Source: Adineta ricciae
Lineage: Eukaryota; Rotifera; Eurotatoria; Adinetida; Adinetidae
Length of the DNA: 64,000 nt
NCBI GenBank assembly: GCA_905250025.1
Contig: CAJNOJ010000116.1
Span: 186,001 to 250,000, forward strand
Reading direction: 5' to 3'
Below the pieces are notes generated by a model. The model ran no database searches and was not told where the DNA came from. It saw nothing but the letters and a program-made list of their open reading frames with translations. Shown piece after piece: positions 1 through 12,186 of this stretch (positions are counted from its first letter, which is position 1; each line of letters starts with the position of its first letter). The position numbers were made by a program, and so were the translations under genes.

Positions 1-844
1 CAGGTGCTGTTTGAGATAATGATTAAAGATCTCGTTCGATAACTTTGGGATTACTTATACAACTATTGAAATTCAAATCGAACCTGCAAAGATGTTGAGA
101 TATACCGAACGTTGGAAAAGCCAAGGAAAACATACACACTTGACTTGATGTGTTGTCATCTGATAGTGCTAATTCCACTGTTTCATCTGCGTATGTTCCG
201 AATAAACTGAAACATAGTCGAAAAGTCATACTTTTCACGCTGGATGACATTAAAGCAAAATCGTTGAGATCATGGAATAAACTTATCGAAACGTCGATCT
301 AACTGACAACTGAATATCACAAGCAGATTCATCGTATTAATATATGTCTCCAATGTTCTAGTTGTGGTACTGACATTTATTTCCGTGATAGAAACATGTC
401 TCTCATCTTTACCTGTAGGTCCACAACTAAAAGATATCAAAGAAGTTTCGCAATGTTATTTTATTATACTGATAATGAAACTATATTTTGATTTTATCAC
501 TTGCATATTTTAGGTACACATTCTTCGTAGATACCTGAATTGTAGTTTTTCATTCAACTGCGTGTATAGGCCCCCTGAATATCTATTGCAGACGATTAAG
601 AGGCTTATATGCATGCTAAGTTCATTTGGAAGAAAAGAAGAGATCTCGATTATTGCTTTTGCAATATATCATTACAAGAAACTATGTCATTTATTCAGTG
701 AAATCTGTTTATCTTCATAATAAAAATGTCAAACATATATATTAAGAAACTACTTCAACAGTATAAGACGATAAGATAAGAAAGAACTCAAAATGTATAA
801 AACTGTCAGATCTCTACCAGCCAAAAACAATAATCTTTTCGTTT
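1..844. other. Left-edge noncoding stretch
   Basis: AT-rich sequence with only short, stop-broken ORFs. The 75-codon minus-strand ORF at 23-250 shows no recognisable domain. The last part presumably holds the promoter and 5' UTR of the SGNH hydrolase gene. An exon of a gene to the left cannot be excluded. Confidence 0.5.
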
Positions 845-2101
845 ATGATGAACTTGCACTGGCTCATATTGTTCTTTGTTCTTGTGACTACTTGCGCACA
901 AGGTGAGTTTTCTATCCATACATTTAACTTATTGAGTAATCGCATTTTTCAGGTGCCCTCCCAGCTACACCTCTATTCTTTCGTGGACTATGGTGTGTAG
1001 CAAAATGGTCAAGTACGACTCAATCATATACACAAACTGGTCAAGCTTTCTTTTACAATAATGGTACATTCACAATGAACTATCTTGACAACCCTTCGTC
1101 GACTTGGGTACGACTCAGTCGTTGCATACCGTCTCATTTCATTTCATTTGAACAAACTATGTATAGGTCAATCATTTCACGGCAGTGAATAATACCGATG
1201 GTGCTGGTGGAACATATCAATTTCTGACAGTTACAACAAAAGGTAAAAACAATTTACTTGAAACTACAAAAGATCATCGACTATTTGTTATGTAGGTCCT
1301 TCTGAACTTGTCAACAAAACATTGTGCTATTGGCGACGAAAGATTTCCAATACTGAAGTGCTCTTTGGCCGGCAATCAAATGGTACTTGCACTTCAACAT
1401 TTGAAAATGATACATCAACAGATGCACTGCGATACACGCGAACACCAACAACTTGTCGTTATATCGATGATGAAAATACCAATCTGGTCATATCGGGCAG
1501 TTCCTTCGAAGTAGGAACACTTCTTCCATACGATCGAAATTTAGCAACCGCCGTACGCGAAGCTGTGGTGTTCTATGGAAGTTCATCGATTGTTAAATGG
1601 ACAACATTAGCAACAGATTTTCCTGACTACACAACACTCAATCGAGGCTTTGGTGGATCGACATTACTTCAATGTTACCAACAATTCAAACGTATTGTTC
1701 AACCATTAGAGCCAAGCATCTTCATCATTTATGCAGGTGAAAACGATATTGCCGGTGGAACAACACCAGTTACATTACAAACAGTCTTCCGACAGTTCGT
1801 TCCATTGATTCGTCGCTTCTATCATAATACACCGATTGCTTACATCTCATTGAAGCCAAGTCCATCGCGCGTTAGCAAAATGAGTCAAATGAACGATGCA
1901 AATAATCGTATTCGGCAAGACATTAACTTACTATTTCCTGGTGTGACGTTCATCGATATCTGGCCTGATATGTTGCTTCCTAATGGACAACCAAATCCTG
2001 ACTTATTCGTTGCCGATCAGTTACATATGAATAGCAAAGGTTATGCTATCTGGACAAAAGCAGTTAGCGCTTATTTAGAATCAGTATTTGCGAAAAAATA
2101 A
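845..2101 (+). CDS. Secreted SGNH/GDSL hydrolase
   Basis: Predicted secreted esterase/lipase of the SGNH superfamily, 364 residues in four exons: 845-902, 953-1107, 1167-1242 and 1296-2101. All junctions are GT-AG and keep frame. Residues 1-18 (MMNLHWLILFFVLVTTCA) form a signal peptide. Residues about 20-140 are an Asn- and Cys-containing N-terminal region that I do not recognise. The catalytic domain fills the last exon: block I FYGSSS with the nucleophile serine, block II GFGG, block III YAGEND, and block V DQLHMN with the Asp-His pair. The motif set and the phrase SLKPSPSR resemble bacterial GDSL hydrolases more than animal ones, so horizontal origin is plausible, although the gene has introns. 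The substrate cannot be told. ATG 845 is chosen because it opens the signal peptide; ATG 848 is the alternative. Confidence 0.88.
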
Positions 2102-2175
2102 CTTGCAAAGGAAAACACATCGAACCTGACTTTCACTAGTTAGTAAAGTTATTCATATTTGTCATTTTAATCTTA

Positions 2176-2181
2176 AATAAA
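2176..2181 (+). terminator. Candidate poly(A) signal of the SGNH gene
   Basis: AATAAA lies 75 bases after the stop codon, inside the 124-base gap to the convergent TPR gene. Confidence 0.5.
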
Positions 2182-2225
2182 TTCATCAAGAACTCCTATA
2201 ATATCGAGATTAAAAAACGCAAGTT

Positions 2226-4474
2226 TTATTGTTTAATCAGTAGAAAATAAACAGACAAATTAAAGACAAGACTAATTACAATAGAATGAAAACGAAATCG
2301 TTCGTCGTGAGCAGAGCCAGTCAACTCACCCTTTTGTGCTATGAAATGATTTGCCTCTTCTGCAAAAACAGAGTCCGCATTATTCGACGAAGTGATTTGA
2401 TCAAGTAATTTTTGATAAAGTCGCTCAGCAGCATTATTATACCGAAGCTGCGAATAGGCGCGAGCCATACCGAGAATATTGATTGCTCGATTAGGTGCCG
2501 ACATATCCGCACTCTCATAGAGATTCAACGCATACTGCGGAAATTGACTTACAGTAATGGCAGTACTGTTTAACATGTAAGTTGTCAAATTAGCTGGTAC
2601 CTAAATTGATCACATAGAGATCATATTTTGTCTAAGAATAGAAATATGAAGTTACCGTTGAATCGATATATTTTCGATGAATAAGTAAGAGATGCATTGC
2701 GAGTAATTCGGATGAGCGTGCATATATCAATGTCGGGCTATTATTATCCATAACAAGTTGAGACTCAGCTAGTGCCGCTTGTCGTAATACATTTAAACAT
2801 TCTTCGAGTGAATTGTTTTTGTAAAAGATTATTCCTTGAACTTGATATATCATCAATGAAATACTAGTTGAGATATATTTATTCAACGGCGCTGTTCGAT
2901 TTGCAAGAACAGCAAAACGAGCAAGATGTTCATCTATAGTCGCTTTAACTGTCGGATCCGAATAGCTTGTATTGACGCTTGTCAAAAGTCGAAGGCACAT
3001 ACCTAAATAATTCTTTTCGATTAGACTGTGCATTCAAATGAGCGGTAACATATACTTAGTCGATATCCTGCTTCACTCCATGATAAATCCCAATCGGTCT
3101 TATCATCGCTTGATGCTATGAAATCTAGTGTTTCACTCAATCGTTGGATTTCATTTGCTTTGTCAATAAATTGAGTATCATAAGGTAACCAGTAGAAAAT
3201 GTTTATAACAGCCCGAGCTCGAGTTCGATATGCATATGATAAATATAGATTCGATGGTGGTTGTGATTGATTGTATGCAATATAAAGATCGAGTATTGGA
3301 GAGAGTGTTCCTTGCCAATTGCCTGTTTGTAAACGAGAGAAAGACAACCATTCGGTGAATGTCGCGCGATTTCTGGCATCGCAAAGAAGAAAGGATTGCA
3401 TTTGAGATGATGAATTCAGCAGTGCTAAAATAGAGCTGAGTTGACTTGAGGGTATTGTGCTGTTACGCCCGAGTATTTTGATCAAACACAATGTTAAACT
3501 GTCAATCAGCGCTGTTTCATCCGACGATTTTGCCGAAATCATGGATCCTACAGAGAAAAATGTTCAATTATTTTGAGCAAGAAATCTTTCAGAATTGTAA
3601 AGAATCAAAATCATTCACCTGTACGCATAAAAATTAGAGCCGGTATATGTTTCGAATAGGACAATTGTGACGATAAATTTTGATATTTAGTTACAAAATC
3701 TATTGCTTTTGCGGAAATGTTGCTTTGAGCAACATCATAAGCTCGTATCATATAGTGAAGAGCACCTGGATGTGTCGGTTCATTTGTTAGAGCAACTTGT
3801 AATACTTCTCTGGCTTTGATCATTGGTTCTGGTTCCATTTGACCCTCGTATTGATATTGAAATGCAACATTCAAAAGCGATAAACCCCACAAAACTCGAA
3901 AGTCAGTCTCACTCGGAGACGCCTCGACTAGTTTCTCAATCGCAGACAAGAACGCCAATTCTCCAGCTGCTACCGATGATTGATTTGAATACCAAGTATA
4001 AACAGTTTGAATAAGAGAAGACTGTTGAGATGTCAATGTGACAGTATATTTCGATTCTATGCTTGAGATGTTATTGTACACATCTAATCCACATTGAAAA
4101 TCTGTATAGGATCCCAACGGGCGTTTACATCTAGTTTAGCAAGGTGAAATGAAACGATCTTAAAACAAATGACTTCATGTAACATACGTGAGCATTTTAC
4201 CAACATAGGCTTCGATAAATGTCGGATCAGTTTCAATTGCCAGATCGAAAGCTTGTTGAGCTTCATCGTACATAAACGAATGCAAACAAAAGTATCCGAT
4301 AGCGAAATGATGGTGTGCTAGCGAAGATTGATTTAATGATATTCCCAACGGACGTTGTATATTCGCCAATTGTGCATAGATCTCCCACGGTAGAATACCA
4401 TCAGATGTATTCCACGATTGAGAAATAATTTGATTGTAACTAGTAAAGAGAACTAGAAGAGCAAACAGTATCAT
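2226..4474 (-). CDS. Secreted TPR-repeat protein, copy A
   Basis: 670-residue protein in five exons, from the 5' end: 4474-4188, 4130-3619, 3547-3056, 3002-2656 and 2600-2226. It starts with a signal peptide (MILFALLVLFTSYNQIISQ). TPR-like helices follow, for example DEAQQAFDLAIETDPTFIEA near residues 72-91, with further repeats in exons 2 and 5. Exon 2 carries THPGALHYMIRAYD and KHIPALIFMRTG, a layout typical of a bacterial TPR family where the equivalents read HPGA.HY.IHA and HMPSHI..R.G. The C-terminus is hydrophobic (IVISLVFNLSVYFLLI), suggesting a GPI signal or tail anchor. Many NxS/T sites fit an extracellular protein. It is a tandem paralogue of the gene at 4941-7133. Molecular function is unknown; TPRs usually bind partners. 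Origin by transfer from bacteria is an inference. Confidence 0.85.
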
Positions 4475-4940
4475 GTTGTTCGATCAAGCACTGAATAGAA
4501 ATGAATCAAACAATGGATTAGTTAGAGTACACTCCTATTATCGGTTATAAATAGAAGACAAGCGTTCTCATAAAAAAAAACTGTGCACCTGTAGAACAAT
4601 TGAATCGGTGAGTTTTGTCATCTATCGATATGTATGAAATAGACGAATCATTCAACGTTGCGCTGAAAGTACAAGCCAACGACAGAGTAAAATTAGACTC
4701 TAGCAAAAACGTATGCATCAGTAGGTATTCAAGGTAAATATTCTGTTGTCTTTCTTTGACGTTTACTTTGGAACGATACGTATTATATTAATGTGTAAGA
4801 TTGAATACAACATGCTATGAATGGATTTCGATGCATTCATGTAGAGAACCTTTGTTTTTATCGATATAAAGGTGCCTGAGTGTGTTAGTTTTAGTTCTTT
4901 GAGATAGAAATTCGCGAATGTATTTTACAATCGATTTTAT
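4475..4940. other. Spacer between the TPR copies
   Basis: 466 bases with no credible ORF. It should hold the 5' flank of copy A and the 3' flank of copy B, since both genes run on the minus strand. Confidence 0.5.
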
Positions 4941-7133
4941 TCAAGTTTCAGTGCAAAAAAAAGAAGATAGAAGTGAAAAAATGATTAACATGACCGGCAA
5001 AGTGCGGCTTATCGTCGAATTATGTTGTTCAAGGAATTCATTTGCTTCTTGAAGGAAATTTTCATCACTATAGTTCGCTGAAGTCATTTGAAAAATGAGT
5101 TGTCGGTATAAATTCGTTGCTGTGTGTGCCCGATCGAGATGAGCATTTGCTCGAGCCATACCAAGTGTGTTAATCGCTCGGTTCGGAGCGAGCTTATCGG
5201 CTTTTTCATAATAATCCAATGCTAGAGATGGAAATTTATCTACAGAAATTTCTGTGCCGTTCAATTTGTAAATAAAAGAATCAGTCGAATTCTAAATCAA
5301 AATAATGATGATTTTATTGAATAGAAACGAAGATTTACCATATTGTCTTGATATTTTTCATACATCAGTAAGAAATGTAAAGCTAGTAACTCTGATGAAC
5401 GTGCAAATATCAATGTTGGATTGTTTCCGTTGGATAACACCTTTGATTCTAGCTGAGTAGCTGCGAATAGTTCATTCAAACATTCCTGCCATGATCCATT
5501 AACAAAAGCGCGCATTCCACGAATTTGCGGTATCATCATTTGAATGTTATTTGCTACATATCTACTGAAGGGTATTGTTCGATTCGATAAGATGTCCAAA
5601 CGAGCAAGATGACGATCAATCGTCGAGAAAACGTCAGATTTGTTATTACTCGAACGAAAATTAGTCAACAATTGAAGACAATCGACTAAATGAGAATTCG
5701 ATAGAGAGGTTAAGCATTACGAAGAGCTACTTACCGAATCGATAGCCTGCTTCACTCCATATTTGGTAGAATCCTGTAGCATTATCGCCAAACAAAACTA
5801 ATGGTTGATCTTTATTGAATACTAGCAAAGATTGTGATTTGTCGAGAAATTGATCGTCGTATGGAAACCAGAAGAAAATCTCGACAACAGAACGCGCTTG
5901 TGTTCGATATGCGAACGGTAAATAATGAAGCGGTGTTAACGATGATTGATTCTCAGCAAGAAATAAATCTCGTAGCAAAGAAACACTTCCTAACCAGTCA
6001 CCTGCTTGCAAACGAGAGTAACTAAGCCATTCGGTAGAATGAGCTCGATTTTCAGCATCACATTGCAGAAATAAACGAACGTCATTTGAGGAATTAAACC
6101 GCATCAATATCGATGGTAAATCGGAAGACGAGATGGATACATGTTGCTGGAGTATTTTCGTAGCGCATAGTCCAAAACTTACTTCGACCGCTGTTCGATC
6201 GGCGGATATAGCTGAGAGCCACGCACCTATTCGTACGTGAATTATTAAAATCATGAACAAAAGCCATTCCTTCTCTCCGTACCTATCCGCATCCAAATAT
6301 GCGCCGGCATATGTTGTGCATGTGAAAGAGTTAGAACGGTTTTATTGAAAGTTATGGCGAATTCAGTAGCCTTTTCAGCTGTTGTCACTCGATCGACGTC
6401 GTAAGCGTGAATTAAATAATGAAGAGCCCCTGGATGTGTTGGCTCTTTTCTCAAAGCGAGTTTCAATACTTCTCGCGATTTCGCCATTGGCTTCGGATCG
6501 AGTTGACTTTCGTATTGACTCTGATAAGCTACATTCAAAAGTGCTAAACCATATAAAACTTGAATGTCTGTTTCGTTTGTGTACATTTTTGCTACTTTCT
6601 CAATCGATGACAAAAATGCTAGTTCGCCTGCTGTCACCGATGACTGATTTGCAAACCATTCATAAACACTAGCAAGCAACAGCGATTGCAGCGTTGTTGG
6701 TGTGATATTGGATGTTGTCAACATTGTTTTCGATGAATTATAAGCAGTCAGACCACACACGAAATCAGTATCTGCCCACAGTGCATGTTTGCATCTAACA
6801 ATCAAAAGAGTAGAAGAGAGATTCGAAAAGCAATTGAACGACTTACGCGAGCATTTTACCGATGTATGCTTCGAGAAATGTAGGCGTGGCATTGATGGCA
6901 AGATCAAAAGCATCTTGTGCTTCGTCATACATAAATGATTGTAGACATAGATATCCGATTGAAAAATGATGATGAGCTATTGAAGAACGGTTGAGTGTCA
7001 AACCCAATGGCCGTTCGATGTGACCCAATTCTAAATAAGATTCCCATGGAAGAATCTCACCAGTTGTATTCCAAAATTGACAATCAGCAAACTGATTGAT
7101 GGTGATGAATGTTAAGATAATGATGAAAATCAT
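4941..7133 (-). CDS. Secreted TPR-repeat protein, copy B
   Basis: 662-residue paralogue of copy A, exons 7133-6847, 6794-6283, 6226-5735, 5685-5339 and 5291-4941. The first four exons are exactly 287, 512, 492 and 347 bases, as in copy A, and all intron phases match, although the proteins have diverged strongly. The signal peptide is MIFIIILTFITINQFADC. TPR segment DEAQDAFDLAINATPTFLEA aligns with that of copy A. Exon 2 carries THPGALHYLIHAYD and HAQHMPAHIWMRIG, even closer than copy A to the bacterial TPR family pattern. The C-terminus ends in a hydrophobic stretch (LPVMLIIFSLLSSFFC). The exon identity shows that the introns predate the duplication. Function is unknown; secretion and membrane tethering are inferred. 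Confidence 0.86.
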
Positions 7134-7803
7134 GTCTATTCAGATAAAGAGAAGGAAACAATTGATACAGATAGAAATTGTCCGAAGTATAAATGTACTT
7201 ATTGACACGTTAGCTTGTTTGTCAGGATCGATGAAAAAATGCTCATGTACGATTAGATCAATATCAATCTAAATTGTATTCAAATATTTGCGGTTATGCA
7301 ACGAAAGGAAGAGAGAAAAAGATCAGGTACTCTCATCCATTAGTACAAAAGAAGACGAAAGATGATCTCAAAGCATTTATACAATTGAATCAATATTACA
7401 TCGTTTAAATAGTCATTTATCGGACGTCATTGAGTTCAAACATAACTTCGATAGATTTATAGTAAACAATCAGATCCGTTTACTCTGATTACTACGATAC
7501 TATTTTTAAATATTATCTTTTCACTACTCACATTACATGTGAAAACGAACTAGATCTATTGAAAGTTGTGAACTTTCTCATTATGCTCTGTTCGAACTCA
7601 TTCTGTCTAGTTTGGAAAAGGATTATTTATTATTTTTGCATATATAACTGACTCGCGTGCGTCAACTTGAGAAATCATTTGTTTCTCTTTTATTTGAATA
7701 AATCTTCCGTTAAAAAAACATAAATAAATCAAGAATAAGAATAAAAAAATAGAAAGAGAGACAGTTAAATCATCAATCACTAGTTTGTCGTTGTGGAACT
7801 GAG
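7134..7803. other. Spacer upstream of TPR copy B
   Basis: 670 bases, AT-rich, without a supportable ORF. It contains the presumed promoter of TPR copy B and the 3' flank of the ADP-ribosylglycohydrolase gene. Confidence 0.5.
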
Positions 7804-9555
7804 CTAGTTAATAATCTTCATCTGTTTTAAGTATTTGACTAGCTTTTTATCGAACCATTTCTTATAAGGAGTAGCACGTAGCCATTCTTTTGGTAGTTTC
7901 TTATAACCATATCTTGCTCCAAACATTGTTCCGCACACCGCCCCATTTGTGTCAGCATCACCACCATATCGAATAAGATCATTAAGAGTTTTTTCAAATG
8001 ATTCATTAGATCTCAGTCCATAAAAACCGGAGCCTAAACACTTGTATGTATAGCCAATACTTCTTGGCTCGTCAAGGTCTAAGTCACTGAGAGTGCGGCT
8101 CTTATCAGTATGCCATAAGAATGCTTCACGATGTGCTGTCGAAAGCTGATCGCCAAGAGTGTCTATAGTTTCCGTTTGAGCGCGCTCAATCAATGATTCA
8201 ATATCAACATTCTCATCTTTTTCGTTCAGTAAATAAGTAATAGTTAAACAAACTGCAAGACATGAAGCAAGGCATCGAGGATCAAAATGAGTCACTTTAC
8301 ACATATTCATTGTTGTATCTTTCATCTACCAGAAAATGTTGTAGAAATGTCATCATGAAGGATATTTTACGAGTTTCTACCTTGTCTTTATCTTGAAAAT
8401 GGACTAGAGCAGATGCCGAACATCTCATGACCGCTCCGTTGGGTGCTGCTTGTCGACCACTGCGAATCCATACAACTTCACTGGCTGCAAGAGGATCTGT
8501 CAAGTAACCAGTAGAATGAACAACCTAGTTTTAAACAATTCCTTTTTCTTATCTCTATAGGAAGGGAATGAATAACGATTCGAAATACCTGTGATACATT
8601 TGCTCCTAAACCCATTCCACCATGATCTCCTAATTCTGGATAGCCTCTTTGAATCCAGGATTTTAGTTTTCTAGCGAACAATTTCACATCACCGTCTGGC
8701 TCCATTAATGTTTCCAGAATAAGAATCCATTGATCCGTATCGTCAGTCCAATCGCCGCGTGCCCATCGACGATTGTGATGAGTGGAGATATAATCTGGAA
8801 ATGGGATTAGTTTTGTAAGATCCGGATAATTTTGTTGAACTAGTGCACGATCTTCGAATTCTGTTGCTAACCCATATGCATCACCAAGAGCTTGTCCATA
8901 AGCGCAGCCAAGGAGACGGTCAAGCAATTTAGCTGTTTCACCTGATTGTTTAGCTAACAACGTTTCAATTAAATCAGGTTCATCTTTCTCATACGATATG
9001 CCATTGTCGTTCAAAGATTCGGGTGTATCCGAATCAGAAGATGGTTGCCTTTGAATTGTTGGAACTTCGTGGACAGTATGCTCAGACGTATTCTTTTCGT
9101 TCGTATTGGATGGAGAATCTTTGTCGACATTCATCGGAACTTGCACATCATCACTCTGTCTGTTATCATTGCTGTTCAAGGATAGTGATGAACTACTTGC
9201 AAGTTGGCTGAAAGATAAAATATGTCAAGCCATTAGATTATCACCGTGTCGACTGAAGATTCCCGCTCGAAATATTTCACTGAATAGGATCAAATCATTT
9301 GAAAAAGAACTCAGAAAGCTTCTGAATTGCATCAAACGAGAATAATACAGCAAATTGAGTAAACAAGTTTTCAAGATATTTCGATCAGGTACTTTTATGA
9401 TAGCAAACGAGATGAGTCATAATTATCAACCCTGTTTTAGTCAGAGACATAAGAAATACACTTTATCACGTGTTACGAAAGTTAAAATCAAAAGACCATT
9501 TGAAGACTGACACTTACTTCCCAGATTCGTCGCGATTTTCACCATTGTCACCCAT
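7804..9555 (-). CDS. ADP-ribosylglycohydrolase (DraG/ARH family)
   Basis: Removes ADP-ribose from modified substrates by family membership; 440 residues. Exons: 9555-9518, 9207-8589, 8524-8381 and 8325-7804, all GT-AG and in frame. After a Ser/Asn-rich N-terminal region of about 95 residues, the fold begins with DRLLGCAYGQALGDAYG. The metal-binding motifs are complete: GDWTDDTD near residue 165 and GGDADTNG near the C-terminus. GDHGGMGLG and APNGAVMRCS lie between, as in bacterial and fungal DraG-like proteins. Exon 1 is only 38 bases and is separated by a 310-base intron; it is placed by phase and donor (GTAAGT), so it is the least certain part. Substrate (arginine, serine or nucleic acid) cannot be read from the sequence. 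No signal peptide is seen, suggesting a cytosolic enzyme. Confidence 0.9.
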
Positions 9556-10083
9556 CGTTATTGTAGGTAAAAAGCAAAAATGTGTTAAAATAGTATCAAC
9601 AAGACGTGGATAAAGAACGGAAGAAGAAAAAGACACAAGCAAAAGTCGTACAGCTTGGTTGTTAAAACGACAGGCTTCAACGAGAAAAATGCAGTGCTTG
9701 TTTTAGTTTTGCTCTTCGTGCACGATGCAAATTTCTGCTAGACATGTTGTTATTTCTCAAAATGAAATCTAGTAAATTTTCAAAGCCGTTGGAAACAAAA
9801 CAAATGGGAATGTTCTGTAGATGTCGCTTTTCTTTGACTATTTTACGTTACAGAATTCAGTAATGCTCTAACGAACTGACTTCCTTCTCATATTGAACAA
9901 AACGAAATATTCCCGCTGACGGCGAGTTAATCACGTAGTGGGAACAGCACCAACAGAATATGGTTAACTATTTTTTAGTGTTCTGTTTAAAAAATTGCAA
10001 TGCTTAGTTATGCGAATAGTCAACATGCAATAGAAATGGTACTGAAATAAAACTCGCAAATTTTACCTAAATTCCATAGAGAA
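9556..10083. other. Spacer upstream of the ADP-ribosylglycohydrolase gene
   Basis: 528 bases with no supportable gene. It presumably contains the minus-strand promoter of the hydrolase gene. Confidence 0.4.
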
Positions 10084-10410
10084 TGAAAATTCGATTGCGT
10101 GAAATGAGTCATCATTTTCATGTGACGATGGTTCTGCTTGGTTGACTGCACATTCAAACATTACATATATAATAGAACTATTGTGATACTCTCATTTACC
10201 AGTATGTTCTCATTCCATCTATTTCCTTCTTTATCAAATCGAGTTAACAACTATGGTCCATCCTCTCGTCATGGAGATCCCAACGGTAACTATAATTCAA
10301 TGACTGTATCAGGTTCTCTTCAAACACCAGGCAAACCATCGCGTCATATGTGTTCTGGTCAAAGCAACTGTTCCTCCGATCGTCCTCATCATCCGCAATA
10401 TTATTATTGA
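10084..10410 (+). CDS. Doubtful small protein ORF
   Basis: A continuous ORF at 10138-10410 ends in a polar, Ser/Pro/His-rich tail finishing QYYY. A two-exon reading joins an ATG at 10084 (MKIRLREMSHHFHVTMVLL) through a weak GTTGAC donor to the TTAACAACTATGG segment at about 10244, giving roughly 74 residues in frame. I recognise no family. It lies just beyond the 3' end of SLC35C1 on the opposite strand. It may be a lineage-specific short protein or chance. Confidence 0.22.
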
Positions 10411-10655
10411 AATGTCCTTTTTATTTGATTTATTTTACATTAAAAAAATTGATCTAGAGCTCAGTAAGGTAAATAAATTCTTTTTGTTGTATCGCATAGA
10501 AAACAAGTGGATAAATACGAGAATAAATAATCACAGTTGAATACTCGAATTTAAATAAATAATAAAGACGAAGAAGAAGCAAATGAAAGCAAAACAAGCT
10601 CTCCGAGATTTCTTTACACGATTTTCAAGGTTCTTTGTTCGAAGTTTGAGATTAA

Positions 10656-12044
10656 TCACTTTGAGACAGGCACATGAGAATTATTATCACTTGAAGTATT
10701 TGAACTATGTTTTTGTTTCATTTCTACTGCACGAACGTGTGCGAACAAACCGGATCCACCCAGAACAAAGATATTTGACAACCACCAAAGCGATGTTTTC
10801 GTCTACAGAACAAATCTTTCGCATATTCTTCATCATTCTTTAAAATCTCACCTCAGCATAAGCAACTACGGCAACTAGTGTTTGAACATACGATTTCGCT
10901 GTACCAGATACATTGTGTGTCAATGGACTTGTTATTTGTATTTGGTAACCAGTAACATAGCCCATCGAAAAGCCTAACAGACCCGCGACAGTCATTGTAA
11001 ATAGGAATGACAAATCGAACAGTTTTGGATAGCTATAAATCGTCGGCACCTCGTTGAAAATTAGCATTAACGGAAGGAATAGAAAACACGCATTGAAATT
11101 GTTGTATAAACACAAGCGCCAAACATTTTTGTCGACACATGGTAAACACCGCGTTGTATATATTGCATTCAAGGCAACGAATACACTCGATGCTACACCA
11201 CACAGAGCACCGAATATTGAAAGAGTACCTTAAAGCAAAAAAGTATGAACACATAACACTGCAAGTCATTGCTTACCTAATGAATGTTCTTGATCGATGC
11301 CAAGGAAAAATCCAGCAATAATAAGAGCACAGCAACTCAATGCTTGATAAGAAGTTCTCTCGCCAAGCATAACATACGTAAAGACCTAGAAAAGAATAAA
11401 CTGACAAGAAATGCACGTTCTATTGACCAACGTACCACGTTGGCGACCGTCGTCAATGAGCGGCCAACCATATAAAAGGAAACACTCAGATATTTTAAGG
11501 TTAAATTATTAAATATCATCATTGCAACAAACATAACTGAAAGCGGAAGGACCTAATCGAAAGAACGATTGTTTGATAGTTAAAAGAAAACACTTGTGTT
11601 CTCACATACATCACGTGCAATTTTCAAATCAATTTTAAACGAGGGAAATTTCGAAAGAACATTAACACTCTTGTTTAAACTTCCAAGTAAACCGCAAGTT
11701 GCGACTGTTACTACGCATTGGTACCATGTGATGAATAACGGTGCATCAAGCTAAAGGTCAGAAAAGAGTAGATATACGTGGGGAAACAAGAGCAATGATC
11801 ATACTTTAACATCTTTTGAACTTAATAAATACTTATTCAGAAAAACCATGGTTATTGAAACAAGCCTAACCAATGTGAAAGAATAACGATGGATAGCTTA
11901 AGAATATGATTCTTACCAATAAAGAAGAACAGCAAATACTATCTGGATATAACGATGTTTTAGTGTATCAGTAGGAGTATTACTGGATGTTGGATCATTG
12001 ATTGATATTGCAACATCGAGTTTATCTGCAGAATTCTTGCTCAT
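10656..12044 (-). CDS. SLC35C1: GDP-fucose transporter (SLC35C1 homologue)
   Basis: Golgi antiporter that imports GDP-fucose in exchange for GMP, feeding fucosyltransferases. 356 residues in seven exons: 12044-11917, 11865-11815, 11750-11610, 11552-11436, 11385-11277, 11229-10852 and 10802-10656; every phase closes. Family landmarks run in order: [14 protein letters not shown] (first helix), [83 protein letters not shown], and a last exon with [14 protein letters not shown]. The length matches the human protein (364). The last exon lies antisense to a misleading plus-strand ORF at 10583-10843. Directly before the ATG, a run of T followed by CAG (acceptor at 12061-12062) suggests a 5' UTR intron or spliced-leader addition. 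The gene starts only 137 bases after SERAC1 ends on the same strand. Confidence 0.95.
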
Positions 12045-12060
12045 TGTGGAAAAATCAAAT

Positions 12061-12071
12061 CTGAAAAAAAA
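12061..12071 (-). promoter_or_regulatory. Splice acceptor just upstream of SLC35C1 ATG
   Basis: On the minus strand a T8-CAG tract ends 16 bases before the start codon. This is a strong acceptor with no coding exon before it, so it is either a 5' UTR intron end or a trans-splice site. Confidence 0.45.
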
Positions 12072-12180
12072 GTAAAGCTCGATTATATAAAACATTCTAC
12101 AAAAACACCAAGATGTTTGATCATTTTCATTGAAAGAAAAAATATTCAGGAGAAAAAAGGAACAACCATGGACACAAACA

Positions 12181-12186
12181 TTTATT
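12181..12186 (-). terminator. Candidate poly(A) signal overlapping the SERAC1 stop
   Basis: On the minus strand the stop TAA is embedded in CAATAAATG, so AATAAA overlaps the stop codon. No other room is left before SLC35C1, so the SERAC1 3' UTR must be very short if this signal is used. Confidence 0.4.

Noticed and set aside
10583..10843. 86-codon plus-strand ORF
   Set aside because: It is antisense to the last exon of SLC35C1; the minus strand gives the conserved [14 protein letters not shown] with correct splice sites and phase.
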